Below the pieces are notes generated by a model. The model saw only the letters and a list, made by a program, of their open reading frames with translations, was not told where the DNA came from and searched no databases. The position numbers were made by a program, and so were the translations under genes. Below, piece by piece: positions 34,510 through 44,152 of a DNA stretch of 64,000 bases (the stretch's first letter is position 1; every line of letters begins with the position of its first letter). Source of the stretch: Kalmanozyma brasiliensis GHG001 (Eukaryota; Basidiomycota; Ustilaginomycetes; Ustilaginales); assembly GCF_000497045.1 (NCBI RefSeq), contig NW_015961988.1, positions 248,001 through 312,000 on the forward strand, written 5' to 3'.

Positions 34510-35303
34510 AGTAGGAATACTGAATTTGACCTGCCTGCTTGCGACACCTGGTACTTTGAGCCGCTCTTTGAGACCCCCTGGAAGCCGTGCCTTCGAGGCT
34601 CCTTGCTCTTCTCCGAGTTCAGGATGTTGAACTGCGGAGTGACCCAGTGTAGGTTGGCGTCGGTGTCGTCGCGCGTGTTGTGGTTCGCGTGGTCGACATG
34701 CGTCCGGGCCGGGTGTGGGTGGCGGTTCTGACCTGCAACGATGCGAGAGACAGGGATGTCTGCTCAGCTTCTCCTTCGCATCTCCGCCGTGGAGCACCAG
34801 TGAGAGGCCACCGAGCAAGATGCGCTCGTTGCGGGTGTCGATTTTGAAGTCGGCGTCCCCTGCTTGTCGTTGCGGAGCAGGCAATAGGTGGTGACGCCGT
34901 CCTTTCGCTCGATGATGCGGCCCTTGACGGAGTAAACGCGGGCAGATGTCGATCTTGAAGTCCAGCGTCCCCTGCCAGTCGCTGCGAAAAGGGCGATAGG
35001 TGGTGACGCCGTCCTTTCGCTCGATGGTGCGTCCCCTGGCGGAGTGGACGCGGGGACGGGGGATGTCGAGAGGAGCCTCGCCGCAAAGGGACCCATCCGG
35101 CTGGAAGTCGGTGGGATGAGGCGGCGGAGGTGGAGAGGGGTTGCGCGCGGCTGGACGAGGCTCAGCATTGTCGGGCGCAGAGGGACGAGGCTGGGCGGAG
35201 TCGGAGGCTGCTGAAGGGAAGGGGGTTGGGTCGTGTCGGACCCGGCTGAAGAGGACTGGGGCGTGTTTGACCCAGCTGAACGGGGCGGAGGGGTGTCGGA
35301 CAT
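34510..35303 (-). pseudogene. Broken HNH-motif gene, inverted relative of the adjacent plus-strand copy
   Basis: Reading the minus strand from the ATG at 35303 (MSDTPPPRSAGS), the homology to the plus-strand neighbour moves between frames: PTDFQPDGSLCGEAPL, GRTIERKDGVTTY, FKIDTRNERILLGGL, SRIVAG and finally HVDHAN followed by NLHWVTPQFN, the C-terminal HNH-like block. Linking these blocks requires at least two frameshifts, and a TGA lies in the frame just before the HNH block. A 111-base internal tandem duplication is also present. The copy is therefore read as non-functional. The N-terminal Pro/Ser-rich section has its own short repeats (SAGSNTPQS / SAGSDTTQP). Introns could repair one of the breaks but no convincing pair of splice sites was found. 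Confidence 0.65.
34836..35056 (-). repeat. Two-copy tandem duplication (period 111 bases) inside the HNH pseudogene
   Basis: Units 34836-34945 and 34947-35056 align over their whole length with scattered substitutions. Both carry the block that translates to ERKDGVTTY and the block that translates to FKID. The divergence indicates an old duplication rather than a recent slip. Confidence 0.8.
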
Positions 35304-35479
35304 GATTGCGAATGATGTTTTCGAAAAGGTCGCTGACGGGTGTGGAAGGGGGTGGTGTTGATGGTAGTGAACGAACGACGATGCTTAGCCTACCATAAGT
35401 GCTGTCTGTATATGCCATTCCACGCACACGAGCATCACATTCTGTGCTGGTTCCTCACGACCATGTTTGTTTTGTATGA

Positions 35480-35959
35480 ATCGCTGCGGTCGAGGTAGAC
35501 GGCGATGAAACCACTAACGTTCCGGTGACAGCGTATCCGAGTGACTTCCAGACCGACGGTGCTCTGTGGGGCAAGCTGCCGCTCACCGTGCCTCATCCCC
35601 GTCCTTCCTGCCTGAAGATCCTCATCACAGGCCGCAGCAAAGGCGTTACGAAATACGATGTCTATACAAACAAGGACAGCGCGAACAAAGGCGAAGTGTT
35701 GCATGCCTTGATCGACACAAAGAACGAGCGTCTCCTTCTCGGCGGCCTCCATCCGACCAGCGACACTCCGGGCAAGGTGCGTCTCTACTCGTCCTCGACG
35801 GCCTTGGCCCGGATCGTTGCGCCGAGCTTCCCGTCCTCAGATCCTTCGCGTATCTTCGTCGATCATGCGAACAAAGACACGCTCAACGATACGGAGGACA
35901 ACCTTCACTGGGTGACTCCCGAGTTCAATAGCTTCAACGCCTATCGCGTGGACTTGTAG
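35480..35959 (+). CDS. Small HNH-endonuclease-like protein, 5' end unresolved
   Basis: The frame is open from just after a TGA at 35477-35479 to TAG at 35957-35959, about 159 codons, without an ATG at the start of the homologous region. Conserved blocks shared with the inverted neighbour: YPSDFQTDGALWGKLPL, a basic strand segment around ITGRSKGVTKY, IDTKNERLLLGGL, ARIVAP, and the C-terminal VDHAN...DTEDNLHWVTPEFNSFN. The last block matches the HNH/NUMOD core (V-D-H-x-N near the front, N-L-x-W-V-T at the end) of homing endonucleases and phage HNH proteins. The missing start may lie in an upstream exon; an ATG at 35463 is in another frame and stops after 11 codons. DNA-binding or nicking activity is inferred from the motif only. 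It converges on the MARVEL gene. Confidence 0.6.
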   Translation: MAAVEVDGDETTNVPVTAYPSDFQTDGALWGKLPLTVPHPRPSCLKILITGRSKGVTKYDVYTNKDSANKGEVLHALIDTKNERLLLGGLHPTSDTPGKVRLYSSSTALARIVAPSFPSSDPSRIFVDHANKDTLNDTEDNLHWVTPEFNSFNAYRVDL

Positions 35960-36253
35960 CCTTGTAAGTAAAGCGGAACCTTCACAAGAGCTGTCACGCG
36001 TTGGGCGGATTGCGATCATGAAAGTGAATTAGTGCGAAAGAGAGAAGAATGCTACTTCGATGCAGAGAGGAGAAGCACCGAAGCGGCGGAAACACATGGC
36101 GTGTGCAGATCAAGGCATGGTATGTGGATCGTTCGACGCCTGGCAGCGTCCGCCGTGTCGAAAGGGGAAAGGAACGAAGTGATTGTCGTTTGAGGACGTG
36201 GTATCATCGTGTTGCTTGAGGGAAAGGATTCGGACCGCAAAACATCGCCTCGA

Positions 36254-36840
36254 TCAGGCGGTGAGGGGCTCCTTGACGGAACGACCACCTCGGAACGAGC
36301 CGGCGCCGATGAATGCGACCAACGCAAGGATGATGACGAGCAGCCCCCACTCAATCCAAACGAACGCCTGGAGAGCCCTCGTCGAGCCGCAGTAGACGAT
36401 GCGGTCCCTGCTGCAGGTCAAGGCACCTCCAGTTGCGTCGGTGAGGGAGCCGGCGCTCGCGGTGACGAAGATGAAAGTAAGGAACGTGGAGATGGCGTGA
36501 CCGGCGATGGAGGTGAAGACGCCGCCCTTGTTGATGAGGAAGAGCACGGCGTAAGCGGTGCTGATCACGAAAGTCCACCAAGACGCTATGAGAGGAGAAA
36601 AGACAAGTCGGTACGATCAGTATGCTGTCAGGGTCGAACTTCTACGAACAAGAGGTCGTTGTACTTACCGAAGACGGTAAAGCGGGTGGCATTGTTAAGA
36701 CTCGTGCTGGGGGGGTTGCCGTTGTTGTTGTAGTCGGTGACGATCGTTGAGGCAATGACAGCAGCGATGAAGCTGATGACCGCGAGGGTGATGAAGAGGA
36801 TGGGGTGTGCCCTGCGGACAATGGCGGAAGTGTCGACCAT
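36254..36840 (-). CDS. Four-helix MARVEL-like membrane protein, two exons
   Basis: Exon 1 is 36669-36840 and exon 2 is 36254-36585, with an 83-base intron (GTAAGT...CATAG) and matching phase. The product is 167 residues. Four hydrophobic helices: ILFITLAVISFIAAVIAS, WWTFVISTAYAVLFLI, a third over AISTFLTFIFVTASAG, and WIEWGLLVIILALVAFIGAG near the C-terminus. The extracellular loop between helices 3 and 4 has two Cys. This layout and the short polar N-terminus (MVDTSAIVRRAHP) match fungal MARVEL-domain proteins (non-classical export or eisosome-associated type). The specific role is unknown. Confidence 0.75.
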
Positions 36841-38139
36841 GGTGTCTTTGCCGGATGGGTGTTGCTTGTTGCGAGGATAATAAGGGAATGACAGCAGCGA
36901 TGATCTGTCTGCAAGAGCGTCGGGTATGATGGTGGGTGGTGAGTGCAGCAAGATCGTATGGCGAGGCTGGATATATATGAGTCGCTCGGAACTGAGACGG
37001 TGGAGATGACGCGCTGGATGAGGTGACGGGTAGATGACTGAGTGAGTGTCTGAGCCAAATTTGGACGTGAGAGAAAAGTCAGGTCATCTTCTGCGTCGCA
37101 CCTGAGCTTTGCAAGCGGAAAAAAGGGCGCAGGCAGGGTGATGCAATCGAACCCACCATCTGGCGGTGCGGAGCTGACGTTTCGCTCGTGACGAAATCCT
37201 TTCGAGACAAGCAGCGATGCCGAGAGGCTTGTCCTTCCGTCATTCGCTCGAGCGAACCCATCTCAACACGCTTAGCCCAGCCTTTTGCGCCGCGGCTTGT
37301 CAGCAACGCGAGCTGACCGGAATCCGCCCTGCTCGTCATCGACCTGTGATACCCGCTCCCGACTCGTGGTCTTTTGTTCACATATGACCCTTGACCGTCT
37401 CAATCAGGCTTGACACATGGCTCATGAACGGGCCCATTAAGTATAAGCTTGCCCCGCTGCATCATAAGCTAGAACACTTCTTTTCTTCACACATCGCAGC
37501 ACAAACAGACGCTTTAAAAGTCGGTGCACACGCTCAACCAGGAGCAAAGGAGCCATCTTTGTTCAAGTCCGCGGCTGCTAAAACCCGTCCCGGCCTGGTT
37601 CTCAAGGGGCTTCCGAAGCAGTAGAGACCCTCGGCGAGTCAAACAGGGGCCCAGATCCAGAGCGAGGCGGAGGCACGAGCGGTGTTTGTGAGAGGGACCA
37701 TGTTGTTGACGCTAGCGTGCGGAGGCTCGACCCTCGTCTGCCGCATTTCGTCATCGATGTAGATCATCCAAATTTAGGCGAGCTGCACTGCCCAAGCGCC
37801 TCGACCCTTGTTTCTGTCCGGCCCGTGACGTTTCTGCTTTTAGCACTTGCCATTTTTCCGGACAAACCATGTTAGCTCTTTATTATTGACATCATCACGG
37901 CAATAAATGTGAAGCAATACCATCTTCTGATGCTCCCCTTTCTATTGCTTGCGAGACCGAGAAGTTCACCGAGCTCACACAGCAATCCGTTTCAAACATC
38001 TCCGACCTCATAGGGGCACAGCCAAGCGGAAAGAGAAGAGAGGTGGTAATGCAGATTGCATTAAAACAACACTGCGGGGGACACAGAAAAGAACGGGCCG
38101 AGACGAAACGCCGATCGGCTCTGATGGCGTCGAGGCACC
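36841..38139. other. Intergenic: MARVEL-gene promoter and cytochrome c 3' region
   Basis: No supported gene. One 77-codon plus-strand frame at 37391-37624 lacks motifs or leader features. A TATA-like TATATAT lies at 36970-36976, about 130 bases upstream of the MARVEL start. Confidence 0.45.
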
Positions 38140-38905
38140 TTACTTGGTCTCCTCGCGAAGGTGGGCTGTGACAACGAAACAAGCAGAGAATGAAAGTTCA
38201 GCGTCTTGAATGCAACGAGTAAAACTGCGTAAGGCGAAATACTTACTGATGAGGTCGTTGCGGTCCTTCTCCTTCTTGAGACCAGCGAAAGCCATCTGTG
38301 ATCGTCAAAGAAGAGTTCTCATGTCAGTCAAAGGTCTTACGACGTCGTCAATAGCCTACAACATGTAAAAAATCACCTTTGTGCCCGGAATGTACTTCTT
38401 AGGGTTCTCGAGGTACTCGAAGAGAGTCTCCTCGTCCCAAGTGACGCCTGAAGAAGACGAATATGAGATGGTGGAAAAAATGGTCAGTGCGATGATCGCG
38501 ACGACGGCTCTTATCGAAATTCAGCAAACTTACCCTTGTTGATGTTGGCCTGGGTGTACGAGAAACCTTCTACGCTACCCGTCTTACGACCGAAGAGACC
38601 GTGAAGGTTGGGGCCGACTGATGAAACGAAGAGCGGAAGAGAAGCAATGCAAGTGCGGGTCAGCAAGAGGTCGGAGGTGCGGAAGAGATGGTGTCGGGCT
38701 GCGCGCAACGCATGCGCGCATCGCTGGCGAGTGCGTGCGCAAGATCCTAGTCGAGTCCGTGTCATCCGTGTCGCCGTGATGGGCATCCAAGTCGAGGGGA
38801 AGACCTACCCTTGTTAGGCTCGCCGGCACCGAGGGTGTGGCACTGAGCGCAGCGGGTCTTGAAGAGACCAGCGCCCTTCTTGGCATCGCCGTCTTTGAAA
38901 CCCAT
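38140..38905 (-). CDS. CYC1: Cytochrome c, five exons
   Basis: Exons, from the start: 38809-38905, 38534-38617, 38377-38447, 38247-38295 and 38140-38165, all with GT...AG ends and compatible phases, giving 108 residues. The heme site CAQCH is at about residues 19-23, [14 protein letters not shown] follows, then [24 protein letters not shown] and the axial Met of KMAFAGLKK, ending THLREETK. The mitochondrial intermembrane-space electron carrier between complexes III and IV. Four introns of about 81-191 bases in so small a gene, one leaving a 26-base last exon, show heavy intron loading. The symbol follows the yeast family name. Confidence 0.96.
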
Positions 38906-39763
38906 TGTGAATGATCGAAATGTGTGCGTTCGAAGAAGAACGGGTGGATGTCGATGAATGTGTTGGATGTGGTGGCGGGAGGAAGAGTATGGTGTTGACA
39001 GCACTCAAATATCGGAGAGGATCAATCCGGGAGGGTCCTTCTTTCAGCAAAAATTTGGGGGCAGCAGCAGGCGACCCGGTTCAGCTTACGAATGCACTTC
39101 CATTCACAGATCGGTGGGTTGACGATTCAAGGGCTTGCAGAACGCTTTGTTGTTCGACCCGACCATTCCGAGAGCCAATAGCAACGACTCGATTGAAATT
39201 CGCTTTGCTCATCCAACACCGCCATCTGCAACCGCGTTTTTTGTCCTACCTCGGCGCAAAACTAGAAGAATTTCCCGATCCGCATGAGTCAAAGGGAATT
39301 TCTTTCCTTCGAACTTTTCCCAGCGTCGCAGCATCGCAAGCTCGTCAGTCCGGTCCGCACCGCTGCTTGTCTGAAAGTGCTTTATCGTAAAGCACGCTTT
39401 ATCGCGATGGAGCTCAAGTGTATCAGGTTCAGTCGCGGTCGTGTCCAACTTTGGACAAACCCATGTGATACGGGACAAGCCTCTATTCCAGCTCCGAGCA
39501 ACGACCGATCCATACGGAGGCCTGTTACTTTTCTCCAAAGCCCGACGTCATCAGCAGTGGTGAAAAATCGATCCGGCGAAGCCCGACCCTTTCACGGCCG
39601 TGTCGCATCGGACGCCCCTCAATCGGGAGATTCGTATGAATTTGAGATCTCGATTCGCATGTAAGCCTGCAGATCAACTCAATCCACCCACACTCACACT
39701 ATGTCTGGCACTGCTTCTCATTCCTTGATATAGACAGCGTTCAGTCAAAACGAGGTCCGGTGA
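38906..39763. other. Intergenic: cytochrome c promoter and M13-protease 3' region
   Basis: The cytochrome c leader lies to the left. No coding frame of quality in the rest. CCAAT-type elements, common in respiratory gene promoters, occur near 39176 and in inverse form elsewhere, but none can be assigned with confidence. Confidence 0.45.
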
Positions 39764-42472
39764 CTACCAGATGTTGCAACGGTCCTTAGGGGCGCTGGCC
39801 ATCTTATCCTTTCCAGCCTTGCATCCGAATGCCTCGGCAAACTCGGGCATGTTGACCAGCACACCGTTGACCCGGTACCTCGTGGGACTGTGTGGGTCGG
39901 TACGAATGCGCTTGACCTGTTCGCTGGTTCGGATGTTTCGGGCCCAGCTGATGCCGTAAGAGATGAAGAACATCTGCTCCCGCGTGTATCCCAGACCTGG
40001 CAGCAAAGCGTTGGCCGCCTCAACGACCTCTCCACCAGAAGCCAACTCGTCCTTCCACGCCTTGAAGCTCTGTACGAGACCGCCAGCATCGGCGACGTCC
40101 TCACCCTTGGTAAAGTTGGATCGCAGGTGCAGCTCACCACCCTTGCCGTCCGAGACGGTGTACGAGTGGTACTGGTTGGTGAGGCAAGCCTGGCGCACCT
40201 GGAACTCCTGGGCGGTGGTCTCGGTCCACCAATCGCGCAGGTAGCCGTCCTTGTCGTAGAGTCGTCCATCGGGGTCAAAGGCGTGCGACAGCTCGTGTCC
40301 CGCAACAGCACCGAAGGCACCACGCTGCAGGTACGAAGGCCACGAGACGTGGAAGTAGGGCGGCTGCATGATGCCCGCGGGGAAGAGAATGTAGTTGCCT
40401 TGCGGCGAGTACTCCGCGTTGACCTCGGCGGGGAACATGTCCCACAGATCGCGGTTGAGCTTTCGTCCGACAGACGCCCAGTTGCGCTTTGACATGCGAG
40501 TGGATGACGCTAGTCGGTTGGAGAAGTAGTTGGAAGGGTCGACGGACAGATCGGCGTAGAAGTTGGCGACTGAGACGGCGTCGGTGGTGTTGGGGCTGGT
40601 GGGGTAGCCGACCATGACACGAATGGCGTCGGCCTTCTCCTCGGCCTTCTTGCGAGTCTTCTCGTCGAGCCAGTCGAGTTCAGGCAGGCGTGCCTTGAAG
40701 GCGGCGATGACTGAGTAGATGATCTCCTCGACTCGCTTCTTGCTGTCGCCCTTGAATGCTTCCTGCACAAAGTAGCGACCCGCCATGAAGCCAAGAGCAG
40801 CGTTGACGTCGTTGAGACAGACGGTCTCGCGGTTCTCCTTGGCGTCGGCATCGACACCCTTGGTGTAGCGATCGAGACGCTCGGCTGCGGCGCGCAACTT
40901 GACGTTGGGACCCAGAGCGGTGCCCAGCTCTCGAATGGCGGTCCAGATCAGGTAGGCTTCGAGGACCTCGGTCCTGGTGCGCGAAATGAGGGCGTCAAGA
41001 GAGGTGACAAACTTGGGGCTGCTGAGGATCAATCGCTCCGGAGTGCGGACGGTCAGGGCAGAGAAGTAGTCCTGCCAGTTGATGGATCCGAAGGTGTAAG
41101 GTAGCTTCGTAGCGTTGATGGGGTTGTACGAGGCGACGGGGTCGGTGATCTCCTCCGAGTCGGGGGTGATCTCGGCCAGCTGACGCTCGAGCTCGACGAC
41201 CTCATCGGCAAGGGGAGCGAGAGGGGTACGTTGCTCCTCGTGATGCTTCTTGTCGCCCTTCTTGTCGCCCTTCTTGTCACCCTTCTTGCCCTTCTTCCCC
41301 TTCTTCTTGCTGACCTTCTGTTCTTTCCCGTGCTTGACTTCGTTGTCGTAGGCGCGCAATCCGTCCGAGACGACCTCTTTGTAGAAAGCCACCTCTTCCT
41401 TGTCGTCATAGTAGGCCTGGTCCGGGAAGCCAAGACCGGAAGGGAAGAACCAGGGAGTGGCAGCCGTAGGGTCCTTGACGGCATCCCCGTCGATGTTGAT
41501 CTCGAAGAAAGCAGGAAGGCCTCGGCTGTGCGCCCAGGCGAGCGCCTCGGTGAGACCCTTCTGTCGCTCGCTGGAGGGAGGAGTAGGGCGAGGGCTCTCG
41601 TGGGGCAGGTGAGGCTTGGGCGAACGTCCGGGAGGCTGGTTGGGGGGCAAGGGCTTCTCTCCTTCATCCAGCGATCTCACGTGGAAGTAGGACTGGTGCG
41701 AAGAGGCGGGAGGGTTGCCCTCCTCGTACTTCCCGTGTTTGTGCGAGTGGAAGAGCGTGCGAATGTGGTCCAAGACATCGAGAAGCGGCTGAGCACCAAG
41801 CTTGTCCTGACCAGCGACATCAGTGCACGAGTCGTAGTAGCCCTTGAGCTTGGCAAGGTTGCGCTGATCCGCCTCGGTCTGCTCGTCGCCGAAAGTCATG
41901 GACTCGACGTCCTTGACGGAGGGAGCGTCGGCGATGATCTGTCGAATGATCTTTGAGTTCTCGCTGAGGACATACTGGCCCGTTCCAAAGAGACCAGCAT
42001 CGGAGGGAATGGGATGCGATTTGAGCCAGTTGTTGGTGGTGAAAGCGTAAAAGTCGTCGCAGGGGTTGACGGTCTCGTCGATGGAGCGGAGCACCTCGCC
42101 GGCGGCGAGAACGCAGTCCTTGGTGGTGCAGATGTCACCCTCGGGCGGGTTGGAGTTCGGGTTGCCCGGACCAGGAGCAGGTGCAGGCGAGGCGGGGCGA
42201 TGAGCAAGCTTGTGCTGGGAGCCTGCAAAGAGGCCGATGAAGATGGCGGCAAGGAGCAGAAGAGCGACTGAGAAGATCACGAGGAAGCGTTCGAGGGGAC
42301 GCAGCTCGTCTGGCTTGGCGAGAGGGGCAAAGGTAGCCGAGACCTGGCGTTTAAAGCGACCCCAAACAGACTGGTCGGATGAAGCTTCGACATCGTTGTC
42401 TTCGCCGTGAAGCAGGGGACGATCTTCGTCATGATCGTCGGTCGAAGGACGACCATAGTCGCGGGTAGCCAT
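39764..42472 (-). CDS. M13-family (neprilysin/ECE-like) type II membrane zinc endopeptidase
   Basis: 902 residues, single exon. A short cytoplasmic segment is followed by one transmembrane helix at about 64-87 (FLVIFSVALLLLAAIFIGLFAG), then a large ectodomain. Zinc site GHELSHAFDPDG at about 723-734 supplies the two His and the catalytic Glu; the third zinc ligand is the Glu of EDVADAGGL at about 789. Substrate and structural motifs NAEYSPQGNYILFPAGIMQPP and the C-terminal CNIW (family CxxW end) are present. Such enzymes cleave short peptides outside the cell or in the secretory lumen. Odd feature: a Lys/Gly/Asp-rich insertion of about 30 residues (repeated KKGD) near residue 380-410 with a Pro-rich stretch before it, absent from animal neprilysins as far as I know. 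All catalytic residues are intact. Confidence 0.92.
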   Translation of the reverse strand: MATRDYGRPSTDDHDEDRPLLHGEDNDVEASSDQSVWGRFKRQVSATFAPLAKPDELRPLERFLVIFSVALLLLAAIFIGLFAGSQHKLAHRPASPAPAPGPGNPNSNPPEGDICTTKDCVLAAGEVLRSIDETVNPCDDFYAFTTNNWLKSHPIPSDAGLFGTGQYVLSENSKIIRQIIADAPSVKDVESMTFGDEQTEADQRNLAKLKGYYDSCTDVAGQDKLGAQPLLDVLDHIRTLFHSHKHGKYEEGNPPASSHQSYFHVRSLDEGEKPLPPNQPPGRSPKPHLPHESPRPTPPSSERQKGLTEALAWAHSRGLPAFFEINIDGDAVKDPTAATPWFFPSGLGFPDQAYYDDKEEVAFYKEVVSDGLRAYDNEVKHGKEQKVSKKKGKKGKKGDKKGDKKGDKKHHEEQRTPLAPLADEVVELERQLAEITPDSEEITDPVASYNPINATKLPYTFGSINWQDYFSALTVRTPERLILSSPKFVTSLDALISRTRTEVLEAYLIWTAIRELGTALGPNVKLRAAAERLDRYTKGVDADAKENRETVCLNDVNAALGFMAGRYFVQEAFKGDSKKRVEEIIYSVIAAFKARLPELDWLDEKTRKKAEEKADAIRVMVGYPTSPNTTDAVSVANFYADLSVDPSNYFSNRLASSTRMSKRNWASVGRKLNRDLWDMFPAEVNAEYSPQGNYILFPAGIMQPPYFHVSWPSYLQRGAFGAVAGHELSHAFDPDGRLYDKDGYLRDWWTETTAQEFQVRQACLTNQYHSYTVSDGKGGELHLRSNFTKGEDVADAGGLVQSFKAWKDELASGGEVVEAANALLPGLGYTREQMFFISYGISWARNIRTSEQVKRIRTDPHSPTRYRVNGVLVNMPEFAEAFGCKAGKDKMASAPKDRCNIW

Positions 42473-42810
42473 GGTGAGCGACCAGCGAGACTACCTGAGC
42501 TCGAATGGGCGTTGCTACCGAGAGCGCTTGTTGGTTCTACGACAGAGGATCCAGCAACGTTGAGCTGGAGAGATGTCCTGCGGACGGTATGGTGTTAAGA
42601 AGGAAGGTAATGTTATCTGGGGTGCACGAGTTTTCTTGAAACCCGCACGAGCCCTCCCGTGAATTTGGTTCGCTTCGCAGGCTGTGGAGGCATCGGTTTT
42701 TTCTTTTGGTTTGTTAGTTTCACGGGTTTGACGGTCTCTCACCCCACCACCATCCTGCATGGATCACCTCAAGACGGGCGCAGTCGATCAGGCTCAAGCG
42801 AGGTGACAAT
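42473..42810. promoter_or_regulatory. Divergent promoter between M13 protease and NSRP1-like gene
   Basis: 338 bases between two outward-pointing start codons. No ORF; it must carry both promoters and leaders. T-rich on the plus strand around 42695-42720. Confidence 0.55.
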
Positions 42811-43980
42811 ATGCCTGAACCAGGACCCTCGGCTCCGAAGCTATCGTTCGGCCTGAAGCCGGCGTTGGCTCCTTCCTCGACAGCGCCCAGGCCAAGCATC
42901 AAAGCTTCCGCGGCAGCTTTCGATGTCGACACGGACTATGAGGGTGAGGATCACCAACAAGCTCCCAAAGCTTCTACATCAAGAGGCAAGTCAACGGGTC
43001 GAAGCATCGATCTCCGTGCTCTAGCTCCAGCCAAGTCAGCAGCACCGGCGACTCGTACGGAAAAGAAGAAGCTGCAGGAAGCTGAGCAGCTAGACGCCTC
43101 GATCTTCGATTACGACGGCGTCTACGATACCATCAAGGATGCCGAACGGAAGGTCAAGCAGGCGAGGACGGACGAAGATGCGATCAAGAAGCCAAAGTAC
43201 GTCGACGGCATTCTCGAATCTGCCGAGCAGCGCAAACGCGATCGATTACGAGCCGAGGCGCGGACCATTCAGAAGCAGAGGCAGGCAGAAGGCGACGAGT
43301 TCGCCGACAAGGAGGCTTTCGTCACCAATGCGTACAAGGAACAGCAGGCGGAGCTAGCCAAAGCGGAAGAGCAACAGGAGGACTCACAGCAGCGCGCATC
43401 GAGCAAAGGCATGGGCTCTTTCTACCGTGACATGCTCAACGAGACCAACGCAGCAAGAGACGCCGCCATCGCCGCATCGCTAGCCAACCAGTCGTCCACG
43501 TCCAGTGCTCAAGACTCGCAGCAAGAAGCTCGAGAACGTACCGATGCGGACCTGGCGAGAGAAGCGAAGGAGAAGGGACTCGAGGTGGAGCTCAACGACG
43601 ATAATCAGATCGTCGACAAGCGTTCGCTGCTGAGCAAAGGTCTCAATGTGGTTTCCAAGCGAAGCAAATCCGGTCGAGACGACCACCTGTCTTCTAGTGG
43701 GCACGACAGCCGCGAGTCGAGGAGAGAACGCGATCAGCGACGCCAAGAGGAGTACGAGGCGCGCATGAACCGGGACGCACAACGGTCACGCCAGAGCGCC
43801 GTGATCGAAGAACAGATGCTAGAGCTCGAACGCAAACGGGCGCTGGAAGAAGAGGAGGCGAATCGAAGAGAGAAGAGCAAGGTGGATGCGAAGCGAAACG
43901 ACAGCGAGAGCATCTCGGCAGCCAAGCAGAGATATCTCGAACGCAAGAGGCAGCGTCTTGCCACTGGACAAGAATCTTGA
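42811..43980 (+). CDS. NSRP1/CCDC55-like nuclear speckle splicing regulator
   Basis: 389 residues from an ATG at 42811. The family block lies at about 90-215: LDASIFDYDGVYDTIKD, then KYVDGILESAEQRKRD, EFADKEAFVTNAYKEQ, and GMGSFYRDMLNETN, which is the DUF2040 N-terminal domain of nuclear speckle splicing regulatory protein 1. The rest is a long charged coiled coil (Arg/Glu/Gln-rich), ending in a basic RYLERKRQR motif. The family binds splicing factors and affects alternative splicing in animals; the fungal role is inferred. It is divergent from the M13 protease and convergent with VPS55. Confidence 0.85.
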   Translation: MPEPGPSAPKLSFGLKPALAPSSTAPRPSIKASAAAFDVDTDYEGEDHQQAPKASTSRGKSTGRSIDLRALAPAKSAAPATRTEKKKLQEAEQLDASIFDYDGVYDTIKDAERKVKQARTDEDAIKKPKYVDGILESAEQRKRDRLRAEARTIQKQRQAEGDEFADKEAFVTNAYKEQQAELAKAEEQQEDSQQRASSKGMGSFYRDMLNETNAARDAAIAASLANQSSTSSAQDSQQEARERTDADLAREAKEKGLEVELNDDNQIVDKRSLLSKGLNVVSKRSKSGRDDHLSSSGHDSRESRRERDQRRQEEYEARMNRDAQRSRQSAVIEEQMLELERKRALEEEEANRREKSKVDAKRNDSESISAAKQRYLERKRQRLATGQES

Positions 43981-44152
43981 GGCCGTTTGCAAGTTGGATC
44001 GCCGTAAAGCGTATGAGATCCATCGCTCCATCGCTCGAGACACGCCTCGCAGACGACAATATACCCATGAACGATTCGATGTATGCATGATCGTGTGTCG
44101 TATGTACAAGAAGCTGAGCAATCAGATGCAGTGCGGTCGATCGAGGCCCAGG

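Noticed and set aside
34441..35427. Single intact 328-codon gene in the HNH locus
   Set aside because: Homology to the neighbour jumps between frames and the conserved HNH block lies in a different frame with a preceding stop, so this frame is not the real product.
34510..35959. DNA transposon enclosing the HNH pair
   Set aside because: No terminal inverted repeats or target-site duplication could be found at the borders, and no transposase motif is present.
37138..37160. tRNA B-box-like GGGTTCGATTGC on the minus strand
   Set aside because: The last B-box position is wrong and no T-stem, anticodon stem or A box could be formed around it.
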